Shown: positions 59,145-64,000 of the stretch, piece by piece | Layout of the letters: the number at the start of each line of letters is the position of its first letter | Position numbering within the stretch: the stretch's first letter is position 1 | Notes under the pieces: model-generated | Told to the model about the DNA's origin: nothing | Databases searched by the model: none | The model's input: the letters and a program-made list of their open reading frames with translations, nothing else | Program-made: the position numbers and the translations under genes | Origin: Acanthochlamys bracteata | Taxonomy: Eukaryota > Streptophyta > Magnoliopsida > Pandanales > Velloziaceae | Length of the DNA: 64,000 bases | Assembly (NCBI GenBank): GCA_019914995.1 | Contig: CM034127.1 | Span: 6,076,001-6,140,000, forward strand | Reading direction: 5' to 3'

Positions 59145-62100
59145 TCACTTTTCAGGATGATCAGAATCTTCCTCTTCACCTCTATATCCAAAAATCCGAA
59201 GATTGCGGTCCATGGCACCCACCGCTAGATACATGGCATCCTCCCCAAATTTGACACAAGTCACATTACCTAGTCACCAGGTAATAATGTTATCATCAAC
59301 ATGGTTGAAATTAAACAAGTGGATACTTCACTGAATAGTTTGAGCATTTATGTAAAAACAACTATATGAAAGATATTAAAGGATTACCAGTGCCTGACAA
59401 GTCGGGGAGAGTTTTGATGTGGTTCCATTCTCCTTTTACCCCACCAACTTGATAAATCCTGCAGAAGTTTTTCAAAACAAAAAAGAGGGATGAAGACTCA
59501 AGTTCGGAATTCTTCAATTTCTTGTGCTCAATGGAACTCTCTAAGATGAAAGGTTGCAACTACTTGTTGCACAAAAACACATAGTTGATCACTAAAAGCC
59601 AGACAATGGTGACGGCATTGTGATGGAGGATATTGTATTGCACCACATACTTGAGCACAAATTATAATAACAAAGCTCGAGGTATGGAACAAACCTGATA
59701 TCAGATCCACCCATAGCCAAGTAACTGCCACTGTAGTCAAATTCCACTGTGAATATAGAGTAATAAATTAGCATTAGTCAGTTTAAGATGGTAATGAAAA
59801 TGGGCAGCGCTAGTTACAGTTTTCAGGCTACAAATACATCCTTCAAAACAATTATATAAATCTTCTACCAAGAGCTCCAATAATTCTGTAGTAGTATTAG
59901 AGGTTTCACTCAGAGAACAGTCGTGCAAGAAACAGGTTATTGGGCACACGCGAATCAGACATAGAAAAAGGCAATTTCAGAATGCGTAAGTATTGGCTTT
60001 TAGCTAAGCATTAAAAGAATTAGGGTAAATATCATCCATTACTAATGAAGTTTTGGGTTCATTCATATACGATCAATCATGTTTCAAAAGCTTCATGCAT
60101 AACACTCAAATTTTATTTTCATTTCAAATCTAGAACTCCTCTAATTGACCGTTAACTTTTCACTACATGATATTAAAGTAATTTTTAGTTACTATATATT
60201 TTTTTATCTTTTGACAATTTAATCTTTCAAATAACATTTTTTAAATTCATTTTTGCAGGTATAGTTTTTAATTTTTCTTTAAAATCAAGTATATGTTTAG
60301 TTAAAAGCTATCTTATACTTCTTAAATGAATACAATTTTTGTAAAATTAAAATCAAACGAAATTTAAAGAAAAACAAATATAATAATATATGAAGTACAG
60401 TTCCGCAAAATTTCGCTGACATGCATATATCAAGAAATGTTTAAAACATTATTAGCATCAATGACAACCATATCACAGAAATATTGTTATGTAAATTGGA
60501 GTAACAATATAAACTAATAACTAAACATAACATTACAAATAATTAATTTATAAAAATTGGTAGTTTTGTAAAAACTTGATATAACTACTTTCTAAAAAAT
60601 AAGAACCTTAGTATAATATTTTAAAATTTTGAATATACGATAAATATAATAATATTTTCATAATTTAAAAAATACTGCAATATCATGTAATGAAAAGTTA
60701 ACTATCAACTAGAGGAATGATAGATTGAAATGAAAATAAATCTTGAGTGTTATATATGAAGTTTCTAAAAACATGATTGGATTATACAAAATGAACCCAA
60801 AACCTTAGTGGCAATGGACGATATTTACCCAAAACCTTAATTATTAGGCATACCTGCTCTTATGATAAGATTCTTAATATTTATGAAACGATTAAATAAT
60901 TCAGAGCCAATTACTATTGTCTTAGTCAGTCCTGAAATCAATTATGGGAACCTTGCCTTACCTTATCATGTCAATCAGAAGAACCAAACGAGAACAGACT
61001 TAACAATGCTCGTCTTACTTGTCCTCAACCAATCGAGGACCAACTAATTATATCAGTATAACATGAAGATGTTGGTAGTAAAAAAAAAAAAAAAAGGAGC
61101 AGTGCATAACAATATAGAAAACCAACCAGTATTTGTTGGTGTATCTTTGTCGTAGGTATTAAAGGTTCGGAAATTCTTTAGTTTACGTAGATCCCAAACC
61201 CTAACACCATCAAGACCTGCAGTCTGACACACAGAGTAGCAGATAGGAGGAAAAGCAAGTCAGAAACAGCAGAGGATTTAAAATGAAATCAGTAACAAGA
61301 TGTCTAACTTTTGTCTTGTATAAACAAACCTACCGCAAGGAAATAACCATTTTCAGAAAATGACAACGCAGATATATGGCCAACATGCCCGTCAAAATTT
61401 GCGACATTGGACTGCAATTCCGCATCATAAAAAATTATGAAATATTGTTTATTGAACTAATATATTTTTCAAATAAAAAGAAAAGAAAATTTACCTGAGA
61501 CTTGATATCCCAAATTTTTACAAGAGCTTCAGAAGTACCAGTTCCAAGTATCAGGCCATCAGGATGGAAGGAAGCTGAAGTATATCCCCTTTCACCAGTA
61601 GCTTCTCCAACCTACACAAGCATATGCATATTGCTTGAGATAACTGCATCCTGTACAGACTTCAAGACAATTCGTCATATGCAAGTGCAGCAGAGAGAGA
61701 GAGAGAGAGACCTGAGTCAGGCATGATCCAGTAGCTAGATCATAGAAGCACCAAGTATTGTCCATAGAAGCACTCACAAAATATTTGTGAGTAGCATGCA
61801 GCGTCACAGCTTGCACCTGCATGGAAGTACAAATCATTTGAGCCATACTTCGATAAAGGAGTAATGATACACTAATAGGCAACTGTAAGACTGGCCAGAC
61901 GGTGACAGTAGTGCTAAGAATATTGAAGAACATGCAAAAAATTATGAGGATCATAAACATGCCAGTACAAGCTGCAAGACAGCAGCAAATGATAAACTGG
62001 ACGGTGCATACAAACAACCAAAAAAACACACCTCTGCCGAATGATCCCTAATGACATGGCGACAGCTATAATCACCATTATCAGTTCCTTGCCATATCCG

Positions 62101-64000
62101 AACTGTCTGTAGCAGTGAACAGAAATTGAGTATTTGCAAACATAGTAAATAAATGCAGCAGTGAAGAAGATGAGAGAATAATCATCAGCATCATCACACA
62201 TAGCATCAGGCAAACATAACTCATGGGTTTCTAAATGTTTAAATTGATTTCACAATTTTCAAATCAAAAAGTGAAGCAAACAAATTGATTATTTGGAAAT
62301 ATGATAGATCAATGCAGTAGTCTAAATGTAAAAATGTGAATGGGCATACAATTGAGTTTTTGAAAATATGGAAATAAATGCAGTAGTGAAGGAGATGAGA
62401 GAGCAATCATCATGTATAATATTAGCATAGCCTGCTAACATAACTCAGGGGTTTCTAAAATGAGTAAATCAAATTTCAATATTTTCAAAAGGTTCCCAAA
62501 AAATAAAAAAAGAAAAAGAAAAAAAGAAGTGAATGCCATGCAGGACAACATCAACATGGTATTTTTAGAAAGAACCATCTGAGGGGCATAAATCGAAACC
62601 TAGCTTGCTAGACCTTCCAGAGAACTATTCATGGAAACAACTAAAAGAGCCAAGAACTGATGCTAACCTTGTCTGCTGATCCGGTCACAAGCAACTCATT
62701 TCGTGGTACAAGCTTTACACTAGTAACCTACAAAGCCATTGAGTACAGGCCACAAGCAAGAAATGATCATGGAAGGAACTACATGACTATTCATGAAACA
62801 GTGATGGATGATCGAACATTCAAAAATCACAGTAGAACCTTCTTTGAGTGGCCGGTTAGTGTGCAGAGAATCTGACCAGAAGACCTATCAAATAGTACTG
62901 CATTTGTATCAATTCCCCCAGTAGCAATGACATCCTAATCATCACCAGAAAAGCACCAAGAAAAATAGATCAGATACATTAAATGCAACTGAGAAACAAA
63001 TTAGAAGAAGAAAATGCATTGCAAAATATGGACGATCTTACTCCTTACTGCAGAAGAGAAAAGAAAACCTGCATGTTTCATGATCTTAGCAAAATTTTAA
63101 CTTAAGATGAATGTCTGCACTATATATCACTAATCATCCGATATAGGGACGCCCAAACTCTACCAGGAACTTCTACACTTCGTAAGTATGATACATTTAT
63201 TCATCAACAGTGGGAAAGATTTAATTATTGGAAGTATATCAAAGCAGCTAAATAAGCAAAATAACTTGAGCTGCTAGCATGTTGCTCCAAACAGCGATAG
63301 AATGAATAATGCTTCTCCCCAGTTTATTGAAGTAAATTAGAAATGCCTTTTGAAATGACAGCAATTCTTCACCAAAGTTCAGGCAACAGTTTATTTCAAA
63401 ATTGTCCTTTTTTCTACAAAAAACTTTTGTTCAGTTAAAAGAAATACACTGTTGCTGTTGTTGCAATTAGATGCTGTTATAACCTGCATATATGGCAGCA
63501 CTTCCACAAAGGCATATTAGTGGCCTTGCAGACAGATTATGTTGGGAACCATCAAAAGTCTACAAGTGAAGTGTTCAACATTATGGTTTATGGTTAAACG
63601 CCATGGTTGTGCAGAATTCTAGTATCTAAAGCTTGGAAACAGAATTCTGGTAGGCACAGGAATATATGACTTTCAATGTGTGGCACGGGGTGCTCAGTCA
63701 AAGGCATGCAAAAATGTTTCAAAAACCCTGTCCAGTATGTGGTTGAGAAACTCTAGCTAAACCGGACTTGAATAACCTGGACATACTTGTGCAGGAGAAG
63801 TTCAAAAGATGTCTTAGTAGTAGTTGATTGTTTATCCATTCAATTACAAACCATCACATAACATAGTTGCAAGTTTGAGACATTTCTATTGATAAACCTC
63901 ATATTTACATGCGCAGACATAAAATACAGAATCACATATATCTAATAACAAATACACATCCTTGTATTTAGTAATGGGAAAAAACAAACACCAAATTGTC
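59145..64000 (-). CDS. PRP19: PRP19/MAC3 splicing factor, C-terminal WD40 half (runs off window)
   Basis: Minus strand exons in order of translation: 62934-62839 ([17 protein letters not shown]), 62727-62668, 62106-62032, 61816-61712 ([14 protein letters not shown]), 61611-61495, 61411-61334, 61223-61127, 59746-59695, 59458-59388, 59269-59145 ([19 protein letters not shown]). All GT-AG with agreeing phases and no disruption. The sequence matches the WD40 propeller of plant PRP19 (MAC3A/MAC3B), a U-box E3 ubiquitin ligase and core of the NineTeen complex that activates the spliceosome in the nucleus; the plant complex also acts in immunity. The U-box and coiled-coil exons would lie beyond 64000. 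62935-64000 appears to be intron. The 59747-61126 intron is 1.38 kb, A/T-rich, without a recognised insertion. Confidence 0.95.

Overview
The window looks like nuclear DNA of a flowering plant, probably a eudicot. Genes have GT-AG introns and sit in a strongly AT-rich background. The recognisable products are plant families (caleosin/RD20, SUVR SET-domain protein, DUF3527, CYP96-like P450, eL37, PRP19/MAC3), and the mobile elements are typical plant types (Copia, TRIM, SINE, LINE scrap, hAT-, Mutator- and CACTA-type non-autonomous elements). I cannot name the species.

Layout. 0-7 kb: AT-rich DNA with miniature elements and a less AT-rich stretch, no gene recognised. 7.5-12 kb: a divergent gene pair, a DUF3820-like protein on the minus strand and a complete six-exon RD20-type caleosin/peroxygenase on the plus strand, sharing a 401-bp promoter with ABA-type motifs. 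13.5 kb: a possible small uncharacterised gene. 15-18.7 kb (perhaps with a 5' leader exon at 25.5 kb): a SUVR-type histone methyltransferase gene on the minus strand carrying three in-frame TGA codons, a SINE in one intron, and a TRIM plus a decayed Copia element just upstream. 26.9-27.8 kb: a hAT-like and a Mutator-like element side by side. 28.7-31 kb: a DUF3527 gene (minus) with one reading-frame break. 33-46 kb: gene-poor, with fold-back, CACTA-like, Mutator-like, LINE and TIR elements. 46.7-48.2 kb: an intronless CYP96-like P450 (plus) with a palindromic TATA region. 48.4-51 kb: two copies of one hAT-like element in opposite orientation. 52.2-53.9 kb: ribosomal protein eL37 (minus). 55-58 kb: a probable larger inverted-repeat element. 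59.1 kb to the window end: the WD40 half of PRP19 (minus), whose 5' half lies outside.

The genes do not form a pathway; this is ordinary plant gene order. The most notable signals are the disabled SUVR gene with a GC-AG intron and nested transposons, the DUF3527 frame break that coincides with a cryptic 74-nt intron, paired mobile elements whose target-site duplications can be read exactly, and a recurring family of about 250-bp AT-rich miniature elements. I see no CRISPR array, rRNA or functional tRNA. I found no convincing previously undescribed molecular system.
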